The translations under genes were made by a program, and so were the position numbers. From Paulinella micropora (Eukaryota; Cercozoa; Imbricatea; Euglyphida): 64,000 bases of DNA. This document shows, piece by piece, positions 1 through 9,567 of the stretch. Within the stretch, counting starts at the first letter, position 1, and every line of letters begins with the position of its first letter. A model generated the notes under the pieces. The model did no database searches. It worked only from the letters and a program-made list of their open reading frames with translations, and was not told where the DNA came from. The stretch covers positions 489,589 through 553,588 of the forward strand of contig BJOX01000215.1 of NCBI GenBank assembly GCA_009731375.1, in the 5' to 3' direction.

Positions 1-76
1 CCCCCCCCCTCATCGGCCTAACATACATAACTAAGAAGACAGGAGCTTTCGTACAAGCCACTGAGGTGCTAACGAC

Positions 77-2911
77 ATGGAAGGAGTTTGGAAGGTGGCG
101 AAGTTTTTTTTTGGCGATTTTGGTAGTACGACTGAGGATGGTTCAGAGCCGTCGCCGCCGTATGTTCTTGTATTTGCTCGCATCCTTGGCGCTATCTGCG
201 AATTGCGATTTAAGGCAGACACAGGCAACATTGTGTTATTCGACGAGCTGTGTTGGGAGCAGGATCATACGGCAAAACAGAAGCTCAAGGATTCGAGCGT
301 GGTACTAACATCCTTACCAGGGCCACCTCTGGTGGTTGGCCCCAAATTCCCTCTAACATCTGCCGCTTCGTACCAGACTGCTTGGATCCGAATTGTCATT
401 GCCTTGCTACAGATAATAGACAAAATCAGAAATGAACCAAACTTAAAGTGGTGGACCCCCCGGATTATCACCGAGTTTTTTGTTAAATACTACCTCGAGC
501 AGTGGGATGGCGCCCTGGGGGGAAATGTACACGTCGCTCCCTTTGATATCTGGCGGAATATACACTACATCCAGATTGGAAGCAACTACACGCAAGGGGA
601 GGATGGCTTGAATGTTGACAGCAAAGTGCTATTGCAAAGAAATACTTCGACGAGTATGTTGCTTTCGCAAATGAGGGATGCCAAAAGAGCGGACAGAAAA
701 TCCGTTGCGAAAAAGTGGATTGACATCAGTGAGGACGAGATGGTAATACCCACTTTGGCATCTGTTTGGCAAGAGGGCGATACTTGGACTAATAACAGTC
801 CTAATCTGGCTGGAGCCACCCACTTTGTGTTTTGGCTAGCTACGTTTGCTAGAGCAGTAGCTGAGACGAAGGGAACCTCGACTGAAGGCAAAGCCCCTGA
901 ATCTGACGAACTCGCACTACTTCTGCGATCCTCCATCTGTACACCGAGCTTATCGAGCTCTTCACCAATCTCTTTAGAGGAGATTGCAACAGGAATTGAT
1001 TGCGAAGCTGGGGTTTTGCGGGTGGAAAGCTTTAAAATCAGCAGAGCTAACTCCAATAAGAATTTTATCGAGTCGGTGCGGCGGGCTTTTTCCACGCCCA
1101 ACTCTGGCATCCCCACCGATTTGGTACATTGCGTTGGTGTTATGCTGGCCATGTTACAAGTCTGGGGTGAAAGTAACAGCATGGAGGTCATGAGCAAAGC
1201 GTTATCGCCGGATCTATTGGGACAAGTGATCTCCCGCAATAAGGAAAAGACGGGCGGCAGTGGCGAAGAGAGAGTAGGGTCGGACGGCGCAGAACAATTA
1301 CCGATACCTCCTACGGAAGAAGAAAACAAATACAAGGAAGAGGAAGAGCGGCGACAAAAAGAACAAGATAAACTGCTGCGGCAAAAAGCAGAAGAAGAAG
1401 AAGAAAAAGAAAAGAAAGCGAGAGCGCGGAAGAAGAAGAAGGGCACAGGACAATTACCTAAGCTAGATCCGGCGGCCGCCGGATCTAGAGAAGCCACAAG
1501 TGATGATAATAGCACAAAATCCAGTACGTCAGACAGCTCTGCTTTTTCTCAAAAGAGTGTACCCCCCGCCGCTCCAGCGCTTCCAGTCATAGAACCGAAC
1601 CCGCCAGTGAAACAGGAACGGGAAGCGGAACTATCCAGTAACGGCAAACAAGACAAGCGGAGAAAGGCAAGAAGCAAACCAGAAAGCTCTGGGGGCGACA
1701 TGATGGCTGAGATGGCAGCAAAACAAGCAGAGCGTAAGAAACAAAAAGAACTAAATCCTACTACAGAAGGGAGAATGACTACTCGGAGCATGACGACGAA
1801 ACAACAACGCCAGAGTTCAGATCCCACCAAACCCGCAAGCAAGAAAGTCGACAAGCTAGAAGAATTTATCAAACAAAACCCGGCGGACGAATCTATCATC
1901 CGTCCCATCACTGGAGAAGATCCCATGGTTATGGGCGTATTCCCCGCTCTGCGCGTTTTCGTTTTGCTAAATAAGCCCGATGATGATGCAGCAGCAGAAC
2001 AGTCGCCGCCGTCGACCGTAAAGCGATACCAAGTGCACCGCATGCCAACGTACAGCAACTGGATGCAACACTTTAGCAAAAAAGTAGCCGATCTAAAGAG
2101 CGAGGTTGAAAGGGCCACGGGCGCCAGCCTGTTACGGGTGCCCGCAAGGCTCCTTCAACGCCAGACGGGTGCCGTCAGTGGCTCCGGCCCCTATCATCTG
2201 TACGCAGAATTTGTACCCTGGCTGGTCAAAGCAGTCAACGCCATCATCAAGCACGCAGGTCGGGTTGATTTTCTGTATAGAAATTTGACACTGAGCTCTG
2301 TATTCTCCTCGGACAACGAGAAGGAAACACTCCTTCCGTACCAAACCTATCGAAACTGCTTGATCCTGGCCGAGGAAACCCTCAGGGAAATGACTGGGCC
2401 AAACCGACAACAAGCGGCGAAGGATGTGAACTTCCTTGAAAATTTCCTGAATGAATTTAGCAAGAAATTCGCAGCCACCAAACCCAAAGAGGCTACACAA
2501 ATTCTTGGCCGGCTTGGCAGCGCCCACCACAAAAAATGGCTCAGGCCGCTAGACCATGCAGTCTACGCGGCGCTGGACTATTGCATGCACACCAACGAAC
2601 ACATGCACACAAGCAGCCTCGATCGTGTGACAGTTCGCTACACAGTTCTGGGAGCGGTGCAAATCCGGAGCAACGGACACCTTCTGCTTGCCATGAATCA
2701 AGCCAAAAAGAATCGAGCCCAAGAGATGCGCGCAGTATGGACCACTTCTCTTTCAAAAAATAATGATCCTTGGTGGGACACGACGAGATTGCAGCTGTGC
2801 CCGGATTTCTCGGCCTCTCTCTCGGACGCGCGTCTAAACAAAGCGCTCGGTCGAAAAGATGGCGACGAAACAGAAATTCCTCGTTGGACCATGGACGAGT
2901 ATAAGGAGTAA
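77..2911 (+). CDS. Hypothetical protein, 944 aa, with central charged coiled coil
   Basis: I do not recognise this protein. The first ATG of the frame is at 77. Residues 1-400 look globular, with aromatic stretches (KWWTPR near 117). Residues ~410-470 are a Glu/Lys/Arg-rich coiled coil, followed by a disordered Ser/Pro/Lys-rich linker to ~630, then a second globular half. A 26-bp perfect palindrome lies inside the linker. The frame ends at TAA 2909-2911 but stays open for 75 more codons (see next entry). A weak resemblance in the C-terminal half (LGRLGSA...WL versus LSRLGSA...WL) to the gene ending at 25781 hints at a family, not proven. It is convergent with the gene at 3247-4035. Confidence 0.8.
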   Translation: MEGVWKVAKFFFGDFGSTTEDGSEPSPPYVLVFARILGAICELRFKADTGNIVLFDELCWEQDHTAKQKLKDSSVVLTSLPGPPLVVGPKFPLTSAASYQTAWIRIVIALLQIIDKIRNEPNLKWWTPRIITEFFVKYYLEQWDGALGGNVHVAPFDIWRNIHYIQIGSNYTQGEDGLNVDSKVLLQRNTSTSMLLSQMRDAKRADRKSVAKKWIDISEDEMVIPTLASVWQEGDTWTNNSPNLAGATHFVFWLATFARAVAETKGTSTEGKAPESDELALLLRSSICTPSLSSSSPISLEEIATGIDCEAGVLRVESFKISRANSNKNFIESVRRAFSTPNSGIPTDLVHCVGVMLAMLQVWGESNSMEVMSKALSPDLLGQVISRNKEKTGGSGEERVGSDGAEQLPIPPTEEENKYKEEEERRQKEQDKLLRQKAEEEEEKEKKARARKKKKGTGQLPKLDPAAAGSREATSDDNSTKSSTSDSSAFSQKSVPPAAPALPVIEPNPPVKQEREAELSSNGKQDKRRKARSKPESSGGDMMAEMAAKQAERKKQKELNPTTEGRMTTRSMTTKQQRQSSDPTKPASKKVDKLEEFIKQNPADESIIRPITGEDPMVMGVFPALRVFVLLNKPDDDAAAEQSPPSTVKRYQVHRMPTYSNWMQHFSKKVADLKSEVERATGASLLRVPARLLQRQTGAVSGSGPYHLYAEFVPWLVKAVNAIIKHAGRVDFLYRNLTLSSVFSSDNEKETLLPYQTYRNCLILAEETLREMTGPNRQQAAKDVNFLENFLNEFSKKFAATKPKEATQILGRLGSAHHKKWLRPLDHAVYAALDYCMHTNEHMHTSSLDRVTVRYTVLGAVQIRSNGHLLLAMNQAKKNRAQEMRAVWTTSLSKNNDPWWDTTRLQLCPDFSASLSDARLNKALGRKDGDETEIPRWTMDEYKE

Positions 2912-3139
2912 ATTGTTCCATACGCAACATCATATAGCGATACACACGGATTGTTTGGCAACCTTGAGAACAATTACACTTGTTACACTGACGCGCTGAA
3001 AGAAATCTTGAGCTTGGTCTTTAATGAGAAAACGGAAAAAAGCGACGTGCTGGACCCGGCGGCGGGACCTCTAGCCTTTGTCGATGTAGCGCACCTGCTG
3101 AACAAAGGAGCATTGGCCTTCGCCCCCCGTGACTTTTAA
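2912..3139 (+). other. In-frame extension after the TAA of the 944-aa gene
   Basis: Directly after TAA 2909-2911 the same frame runs 75 sense codons to the next TAA. The translation looks like ordinary protein (LFGNLENNYTCYTDALKEIL, later FVDVAHLLNKGALAF). Either the upstream TAA is a recent nonsense change or error, or there is readthrough. No independent ATG start is present. Confidence 0.5.
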
Positions 3140-3246
3140 ATAGAAGTCTTGCTGGCTCTTTTTTTTTGGTGTCGTCTGCTTTTAATTAAAAAAACAAAAA
3201 AGAAAACTAAGATTTAGCAACAGCAATCTCTCTCTCTCTTTTTTTT
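3140..3246. terminator. AT-rich convergent 3'-end region
   Basis: Between two convergent genes lie a T9 run, a TTTTAATTAAAAAA palindrome and a CT repeat. This is a plausible shared transcript end or poly(A) region; function is inferred from position only. Confidence 0.35.
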
Positions 3247-4035
3247 TCACATGTAGACCCGACTCATTTCCCCAAAATAGCCCTGGCGCACACACTGTCC
3301 TACGTATTGGATGTTGTCCTCCCGGCGCGCCGCACGCGTGACATAGTCGACGACGCACTGTTTCAGCAGCGAGAACAGCTGTTGCGCCTCGGGCGGAGTC
3401 CCAAGGCGGGTACGCAAGACGCGCGCCCAGTCCTGCACCTGCTGCTGACAAGCCGTGCGCGCGAAGCCGGCGTGGTCTTGGTTCGCGGCCGTCGCCAGGC
3501 AGTGCGCTTCCAGCAGGACGCGGGAGTGCCCTTCCTTGGCGGGGAGCGCCCACCGATGGGGCAGCTCCTCGGGGTACGGCAGCCGGGCATAAAAAAGCAT
3601 GTCTTCGTGCGCCCACTCGGACTTGGGGGAGCAGTTAAGGTGCGGCAGGTACATGTCCGTCACGCCCTGCGTCTGCACACGCACCTGCTTGCCCTGTAAC
3701 AGGCCGTCCTCCCCGCACACGCCCATGAACTTCCACAGTACCTCAGCTCCGCCCACCGCGCTTTGCTGGCGGGGGTCCACTCGATCCCAGTTTGTCGCTA
3801 CGTTGGTGACTAGCGGCAGCTCCCCGATCGCCCTCTCCAGGTCGCTGCGCTTCGCGATGACAACGTCGCACGTCTGCACCTGGACCGCCTTGTCGCCGCT
3901 GTAGCACGTGACGGCCGAGCCAGGGACTTGTCGCGCCGGGTCCGCCTGGGTCTGCGCCTCGCAGGTTATCACGACCTCTCCGCATTCTACATCCTCCGGC
4001 CCCGCCTCGCCAAACAAACTCCGTCTGCTGTCCAT
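3247..4035 (-). CDS. Hypothetical protein, 262 aa
   Basis: The frame is intact from ATG 4035 to TGA 3247. The product is soluble-looking with scattered Cys (CGEVVITCEAQ, CSPKSEWAHED) and a C-terminal helical part (CQQQVQDWARVLRTRL, LFSLLKQCVVDYV). No TM segment, signal peptide or known motif is seen. It is divergent from the gene at 4287 across a polypurine tract and convergent with the 944-aa gene. Confidence 0.7.
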   Translation of the reverse strand: MDSRRSLFGEAGPEDVECGEVVITCEAQTQADPARQVPGSAVTCYSGDKAVQVQTCDVVIAKRSDLERAIGELPLVTNVATNWDRVDPRQQSAVGGAEVLWKFMGVCGEDGLLQGKQVRVQTQGVTDMYLPHLNCSPKSEWAHEDMLFYARLPYPEELPHRWALPAKEGHSRVLLEAHCLATAANQDHAGFARTACQQQVQDWARVLRTRLGTPPEAQQLFSLLKQCVVDYVTRAARREDNIQYVGQCVRQGYFGEMSRVYM

Positions 4036-4286
4036 AGCCTACAAAAAATAAAAGAGCCCGCCACTTGTTCTCCTTAGCACAAGGGAGAGGGAAAGAAGAA
4101 AGGAGAGAGGGAGGGGGAGGGGGGGGGAGGGGGGAGGGAAGAAGAGGGGAAGAGGGGAAGAGGGGGGGGGGGAGGAGGGAAAGAAGAGGGAGAAAAAACA
4201 CCCCCGCACCCCGCTCCCCCTTTCCCCTCCTGCGTCCTTGCCCATGTCTTGCTCTCTTTTGGTCTTATAGGAAAGAAGCGGAGGGC
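4036..4286. promoter_or_regulatory. Divergent intergenic region with 120-bp G/A tract
   Basis: This separates two divergent starts (4035 minus, 4287 plus). Positions ~4080-4195 are almost pure purine on the plus strand with several G-runs of 4 to 12, able to form triplex or G-quadruplex structure. A bidirectional promoter is inferred from layout only. Confidence 0.35.
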
Positions 4287-5129
4287 ATGGCACAGAACGA
4301 GTTCGATGGGCTGCTACAAACGCTGCTGACAGCGTTGAAACCAAGCTCCGGCCCCTGCAAAGCGCTGCTCCATGTAACGCAGCGGCATCTTATCCTTGTC
4401 AGAGGCGATGAGGCTACCGCGTTTGGCGTTCGAGCCTACATGCTCACCGAGGGTCCAGCAAAAGCTAGGGACAAGATCCTTGCACGGGTGCACAACGACA
4501 CAAAAGCCTTGAGAAATTCGGAGACTGTACCCCAAACCAGGGGGCTGGCGTGGCTCCCCGCAAGTGCGAGCAAAGATCTGTCGGACGAGACAAAAACAAA
4601 CCTACTGCTTCTTTGTGAACTGGTGGAAGATGCAAAGTACCACGAGGTGGTGGGTAACCACGTTCAAGTGTTCGAAAGGACGCGAGCATGTACTCTGTCT
4701 GTCCTAAAAGCAATGTCTGCTGGAGAGGCGCAAGACAACTACTTGCTTATTCTGCAAGAATCCGAGCACTGGGGAGACACCCACCTGCTCGGGTGGCTCA
4801 AGAATGAAGAAGAAGCAAAGGCCAGGCTGTCCGACCTGAACAAGCTATACCGACAATTACACAGCCTCTCTACGCTAGGAGTACCGGCGGGCGAAGCGCA
4901 GGGCGTGATCTTCAGACAGTGGCGGCTGTTGCAGCGCGCAATAGAGGCCGAGGAGGCACAGAGCATGCGGTGCGTGCAGCGGCAATTTGCGCGCTGTGAG
5001 ACTAAACTCTCGGCGGCAGTGCAGGGGGCACGCACACGCGCAGCAAGAGCCGGCGCCGAGAACCAGGCCAAGTTGCAACGACTGGAGGCACAGGTACAGG
5101 CATGCACTACGGCCTGGTCACCGTTATAG
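4287..5129 (+). CDS. Hypothetical helical protein, 280 aa, 3' end probably truncated
   Basis: I chose the ATG at 4287, because upstream sequence in this frame is low-complexity purine DNA. The middle (YLLILQESEHWG...LHSLSTLGV) faintly recalls the hinge and helix E of a protein kinase, but no catalytic loop follows; instead there is a helical or coiled-coil C-terminus. The last codons (after ~5104) are read from DNA that belongs on the other strand to the decayed primase-helicase, so the native C-terminus was probably lost at that junction. Function unknown. Confidence 0.6.
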   Translation: MAQNEFDGLLQTLLTALKPSSGPCKALLHVTQRHLILVRGDEATAFGVRAYMLTEGPAKARDKILARVHNDTKALRNSETVPQTRGLAWLPASASKDLSDETKTNLLLLCELVEDAKYHEVVGNHVQVFERTRACTLSVLKAMSAGEAQDNYLLILQESEHWGDTHLLGWLKNEEEAKARLSDLNKLYRQLHSLSTLGVPAGEAQGVIFRQWRLLQRAIEAEEAQSMRCVQRQFARCETKLSAAVQGARTRAARAGAENQAKLQRLEAQVQACTTAWSPL

Positions 5130-6334
5130 ATGTCGATGGGGCCCCATCTGACCCAACGATCTGTATTGGTCTCGCGCAGCCAGTTGCAGATACTGTGCTT
5201 GGCGGCCTTGTGTATTTCGGACTCGTAGGCCGTAAAAATACGGGGAGGAAAGTGAGCGTCACCTCCGTGCGCGGCCGGACCGAGCCCATTTATGAAGAAC
5301 TTGTTGAATTCTGGCATAAGCCCCTGCCCACATACCCATTCAACATAGACAGCGTCTTGCAGCATTTCGCTCAGGCTTTTGTTTTTGTACTTGCCGAAGG
5401 GGACGATTAAACCGCGCGCCTGCACTTGGCTGTCAAGGCCGGGCTGAGGCAGGGGGGGGATTTTCTCTAAGCTAGTCTTTTGGTCTCTGGCGTACTGAGG
5501 CTGTTGCTCTTGGGAGATTTGGGCGGATAGATGTGAAGAGGCCTGCAAGTCTTGCGACAGAAACAGTTGCCAAGCTAGGACCTCGTCGGGCAGCGCACGA
5601 AGGCGTGCAAGGTATTCCTGGGCCGACGTCGTGTGGTTGGCAAATCTGTTGGACACAGGGAAGAATTTATAACGCTCTCCCTTTTCCACGAGGATCGTGC
5701 CACTGTGATTGCAATTGAAAAAAAGCCCGCTTGGGTCTCTGACTGTGAAGATGGACATGAACTTGGGGTTGAGGTTAAGCTTTTTTGCAGTGATGTTTTC
5801 TTGCATTGCGCTGGATCCGACCATGTTGGTGTTATTCACGACAAGCACCCTAAAACCAAGATGGAAATTGTACTTGCCTGTTAGTTCTGCAGGTTTGGAC
5901 AATTCCAAAACCCATTGTTCGCCGATAACGCGTGTCAGTAGTTCAACAAAAGCCGAGCCCCCAGCCTCTGAGCCGGACATAAAGACACAAGCCTGCTCAG
6001 GCTTCTTTCCTTCGCGCAGAAGAGTGTACACCCACTTAAACAGGTAGCGTGACATTTGTGTCACCCCTCCAGCCAGGATGTCGTGCACGTACTCGCGGAA
6101 AGGGGCGGCGAGCTGGTGCATGGCAGCGTCATCGAGCCCGTTGGTTTCCATGTAGTTCCTAACTTGCTGCGTTGAAACCCGAAAGCCTGTAAACCAGTTT
6201 AATGTGTCTGTCTCGCGGTCACTGTAGCGTGTGTTGTGCAGAGCCTCTTCCCCGGGGTTCGTAAAAAAGTCTATACTTTTAGCGATTCTGCGCCTGCTGC
6301 TTTGGAGCCAAGCCTTACGGAGTGTGGTCATCAC
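4739..6334 (-). pseudogene. Decayed D5-like helicase paralog with ExoX-like C-terminus
   Basis: Residues 1-260 match the middle and helicase part of the intact D5-like protein encoded at 9568-12507 (shared FFTNP.EEALHNTRYSD, LNWFTGFRVS.QQVRNYMET). At the Walker A site the intact GAGKST is replaced by GSEAGGSAF (120-130), and the LVVSEE stretch that should be Walker B has lost its acidic residues with a 7-residue deletion. ATP hydrolysis is therefore unlikely. The C-terminus differs: residues ~308-345 (VPFGKYKNKSLSEML...YVEWV) fit the DUF3820/ExoX-like C-terminal domain. Codons beyond ~5105 run antisense through the 280-aa gene and are not native. The ATG at 6334 gives an open frame, so a repurposed non-ATPase protein is possible. 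Confidence 0.7.
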
Positions 6335-6397
6335 GCCCCTGTCGAGTTCGACGATGCCACTGGGCTCTCTTCTCCCCTTGTTTTTTTTGCTTTTTAG

Positions 6398-7120
6398 CTA
6401 GATTGAAAATGCAGGAAGCTTGATTTCGAGATCATCCCCTTGGTACTTAAAGTCGTCGATGGGTTTTAGTACCCACGTTTTCTTTTGTCCCTGTCCCCAG
6501 TAGACCGCGATTGCCTCTTTGCTGAGCCCCTTGATGCGGCAGAGATAATCGTTCATAAACAAAGTTAGCCGCTGCACCAACTCTTTTCGGGCGTGCTCGT
6601 ATCGCTCTCGGAAAATGTCTTTCCAATGATCGTCGTCCGAAGCACTGTCCGAGTCCTCTCCCGAACCCTCCTCAAAACTTCCCTCATTCTTCAACTCCTC
6701 ATCCGAGCCCCTAGCTTGTAATGAATTGAACTTGCGCTCGGCGGCGGCCTCTCTTGCCCAATATTTCATAAAAAGCTTTACTGCCTCTCTTAGTACGTGT
6801 TCTCTCTTCTTGCAGGCTTTTTCCCGTGTTCCAGATGGCAGGTCTTGCCCGATGTATTCCAGCTCTGCAAGCCGTGGAAGGGGGGCGAGTTTGGCCAAAA
6901 GGTGCTCCAGACGTGCTAGGTATTTCTTGTCCCTCTTCTCCGCCTTCGCGGCCTTTGCCGCCCTTGTCTCCTCGTCGCCATGGCCCGTAGCGGCAGCGGG
7001 GTCATTGCACAGGCGCTTGCGCGGGCTCTCTGGTGTGAGCGCATCACCCTTGCTCTCAACGGACGATGGGGCGCGCTTGCCAGTCTGTGCAGTGCCTTGC
7101 GCCGGAGCAGGCTGGGACAT
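6398..7120 (-). pseudogene. N-terminal remnant of the duplicated D5-like primase-helicase
   Basis: The 240-aa frame starts at ATG 7120 with MSQPAPAQGTAQTGKRA, nearly the same as the intact paralog. About 350 residues corresponding to the UL52-type zinc-finger region are deleted, after which it matches again (EKRDKKYLARLEHLL, LTLFMNDYLCRIKGLSKEAIAV). It ends at an early stop (LPAFSI) in what is a Lys/Gly linker in the intact protein; the helicase part then restarts as the separate frame at 6334. Together the two frames are one broken gene copy. Confidence 0.75.
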
Positions 7121-7250
7121 TTGTAGCGCCCTCTCCTCTGTTTTTTTGTAGCGACGATCGCTTTTTTGAGGAAAGCTTTCGCACCCACAAGAGCTTCTTC
7201 TTTGTGTCTTTGACAAGGTAGAAAGGTGTTTTAGGCGGGGGAGGGGGGGG
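7121..7250 (-). promoter_or_regulatory. Leader/promoter shared by both primase-helicase copies
   Basis: The 130 bases upstream of ATG 7120 match the DNA upstream of ATG 12507 (common blocks GCGACGATCGCTT and CACAAGAGCTTCTTCTTTGTG). Both end in a G-rich tract at an N gap. The duplication therefore included the 5' region, which is likely to hold the promoter. Confidence 0.45.
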
Positions 7251-7389
7251 GGGANNNNNNNNNNTTTCCTTCTCATTCCCCGCCCTGCCCACTTGTACAC
7301 GCGTGCGCCGGGGGATTGATCTACAACAAAAGAGAGCCCGTCCAAAAAATTCAAAAGTTGCACTTTTTTAAATAACCCAAGAGTCTAAT

Positions 7390-8142
7390 TTAAACAAACT
7401 TTTTTTGTTTGCTTCTTTTCCGCGAATGCCTTTTTTCTCTCAACGATGTTACTCGGGGGCCTAGCGCCGACCAAGCAACCCTGGATGCTACCACCTCACA
7501 CACCTGCCGGGAAAGCACTTGCGTCTTCATTTTGGGATAGGTCATGCGCATGCAACCTTCACAGTGCTCGCGCAGCTTATAGTCTCTGCACCTATAGCTC
7601 ATGCCCTTGTGAATTCTACGGGATGGAACATCAAAGCATAGCGAAAGAACGTCGCGCATCACCGTCTGCCAGTCCGACCACTCATTGCCGGCCAACAAGT
7701 CCCAGAAAATCAAGCTGCTAAGCTGATCCTTGTAGCTAGGCTGCGTGACCTGCGCCGACGCCGCGCTATGGAAAGCGCGACACACACGCGATATACCCGC
7801 AGCCTCTCGATAGTACCGAGCGCGCACGTCAGCTGCGGCTGGGCTCCGCTCACCTAGCACGTACGACAACACCAGACTGAGAACTGCCGGGCACACCACT
7901 TGGTCCAATGCAGCTGGTGGCCTTGCCGCTAACTTGCGCAGCGATTCTAGCTCTTGCTGCAACTCGTGCAGCGGCAGCTCTCGCAGCTTGGCGCGTTTCG
8001 TCACGCCTGCTCTGGCTAGCTGTTTGTTCAGCTCGCGACACTCTGCCAGCCATGCGCGCTTCCGACCTCCCGACGGGACTTTTGCGCCGGCGAGCGCTGA
8101 TGCGCTACCAACGGTCTCTCCCAACTGCTGCTGCAACTCCAT
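7390..8142 (-). CDS. F-box-like protein, 250 aa
   Basis: I chose ATG 8142 (MELQQQLGE); upstream codons are low-complexity Pro-rich repeat DNA. Residues ~5-75 are helical and basic. Residues ~78-130 have an F-box-like pattern: hydrophobic LDQVV...VLSLVLSYVL, a spacer, then ISRVCRAFHSAA. A CX2C pair (HCEGCMRM) occurs near 205. The tail is strongly basic (KRHSRKRSKQKKF). In large DNA viruses such proteins usually recruit host SCF ubiquitin ligase; that role is inferred from a weak motif. Confidence 0.5.
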   Translation of the reverse strand: MELQQQLGETVGSASALAGAKVPSGGRKRAWLAECRELNKQLARAGVTKRAKLRELPLHELQQELESLRKLAARPPAALDQVVCPAVLSLVLSYVLGERSPAAADVRARYYREAAGISRVCRAFHSAASAQVTQPSYKDQLSSLIFWDLLAGNEWSDWQTVMRDVLSLCFDVPSRRIHKGMSYRCRDYKLREHCEGCMRMTYPKMKTQVLSRQVCEVVASRVAWSALGPRVTSLREKRHSRKRSKQKKFV

Positions 8143-8791
8143 CTCCACCTCTGCCCACCTTCTTTTTTGTGTATTCGTAGCACTTGTAACCCTTTGCTCC
8201 TTTTCAGCTCCAGAAACAAGGGAGGAGAGGGGAGGGGGGGGAGGGCAAAGCACAAGGGGCGGGGCGTGGGCTGGCATGGGGGCAGGGGGGCTTGGGGAGG
8301 GAGAGGGGGGGGGGGGGGGGGTTCCCCCCCCCCCCCCCCCCCCNNNNNNNNNNCCTCCCTCCTTTCAGTTCACAAAACGGAGCTAACAAGAAAAAAGGAG
8401 GAGGGGTAGTGTGACACATGAGCTAAGAGAAAGGAAATGCTGGAAACTTGTCCAGGCCGACGACGCCGGCGCCGATAGATACGGAGGCAATCAAGCGAGG
8501 CACCACCAACTTCTCTCTCTCCCCCCTGCTACAAGCGATATCTCTTTGCGCAGGGACTTAGGAGCTGGAAAATCAAGGTTTTGTAGAGCTGTTGACACAT
8601 TGTTATTGCGATCATAAGTTTGTCAGATTTGTTGGAAAAACAGCTATTGCAATAACGCGTGTCAGCAACTCAGTCGCTCATCTGCAAAAAAATCTTCCCA
8701 TTTCTGTAAAGGTGTTCAGTTTCCCAAGTACTCTCTTTCTAGCAGAAGTTCACACACGAGGCAAGCACCGCTCCCTTTTCCTGGCGCGCAC

Positions 8792-8849
<58 letters not shown>

Positions 8850-8867
8850 NNNNNNNNNNCCGCTGCT
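8143..8867. other. Intergenic region with G/C homopolymer blocks and two gaps
   Basis: There is no convincing gene. It holds a G-run next to a C-run before the gap at 8344-8353, an AT-balanced stretch at 8411-8760, and a C-run of more than 50 at 8790-8847 before the gap at 8850-8859. Positions ~8541-8660 weakly resemble ~9385-9505 (shared CTTTG.GCAG, GAGCTGGA, GTGGAGCTGT-like blocks), suggesting an old duplication around the foldback element. Confidence 0.4.
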
Positions 8868-9232
8868 CAGGCCTTTGCCTTTTTGTCCCCACGGTTGGGG
8901 CACCCGCCACCCCCGACCTCACTTCGAAGTCTGCCCCTCAGAAAAAAAAACGCCCCCTGTGGACCCCGGCTTCCAGAAGTATTCCAACCTTCCGGTGGCA
9001 CCCCTACGCCTCATTATTACATTTTATCTAATATTATTTCAATACAATTTCTCAGTTTATGTATTGAAATAATGAAGAGACATGGTGAACAGAGGGAAGG
9101 GGTGCCACCGGAAGGTTGGAATACTTCTGGAAGCCGGGGTCCACAGGGGGCGTTTTTTTTTCTGAGGGGCAGACTTTGAAGTGAGGTCAGGGGTGGCCCC
9201 CCCGGGGGGGGGCGCAAAAAAGGCAAAGGCCT
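8868..9232. mobile_element. Foldback element with ~90-bp inverted arms
   Basis: Positions 8916-9005 are the reverse complement of 9098-9187 with one visible mismatch. Looser outer complementarity continues to AGGCCTTTGCC at ~8869 and its complement at ~9222. The loop contains a perfect 13-bp inner hairpin (9033-9045 with 9061-9073). There is no coding capacity, so it is a MITE or foldback element. Confidence 0.8.
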
Positions 9233-9307
9233 GTGTCAGGCCTAACGATTATAAACATTTTGGGGTGAGTTAGCACCCCCAGGAGGGAAAGGGGGGGAGG
9301 GGGGCGC

Positions 9308-9343
<36 letters not shown>

Positions 9344-9567
9344 AAAAGAAGCTACGGGGGAGACCCCACCCTCGATTGCAGACAATTTTTCTTTGTGCAG
9401 AGATAGCTATGAGCTGGAGAGCCTACAATCTGTGGAGCTGTGTATTAATATTACAATGAAATCAAGCTCCGAACCAATCATTTTGAAAAGCCAGTTATTT
9501 TTATTAATAAAAGAAAAGGTCCAGATCAAACTCCCCCATGCAGCAGGCGTTTGTTTCTTTTACTAGT
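9233..9567. repeat. Spacer with (GT)n microsatellite
   Basis: A GT dinucleotide run of about 15 units occupies ~9309-9340. The rest is AT-rich 3'-flank of the primase-helicase gene with no reading frame I can support. Confidence 0.6.

Noticed and set aside
586-1515. Minus-strand 309-codon frame
   Set aside because: Antisense of the 944-aa gene; low-complexity Ser/Phe mirror of the Lys/Glu coiled coil.
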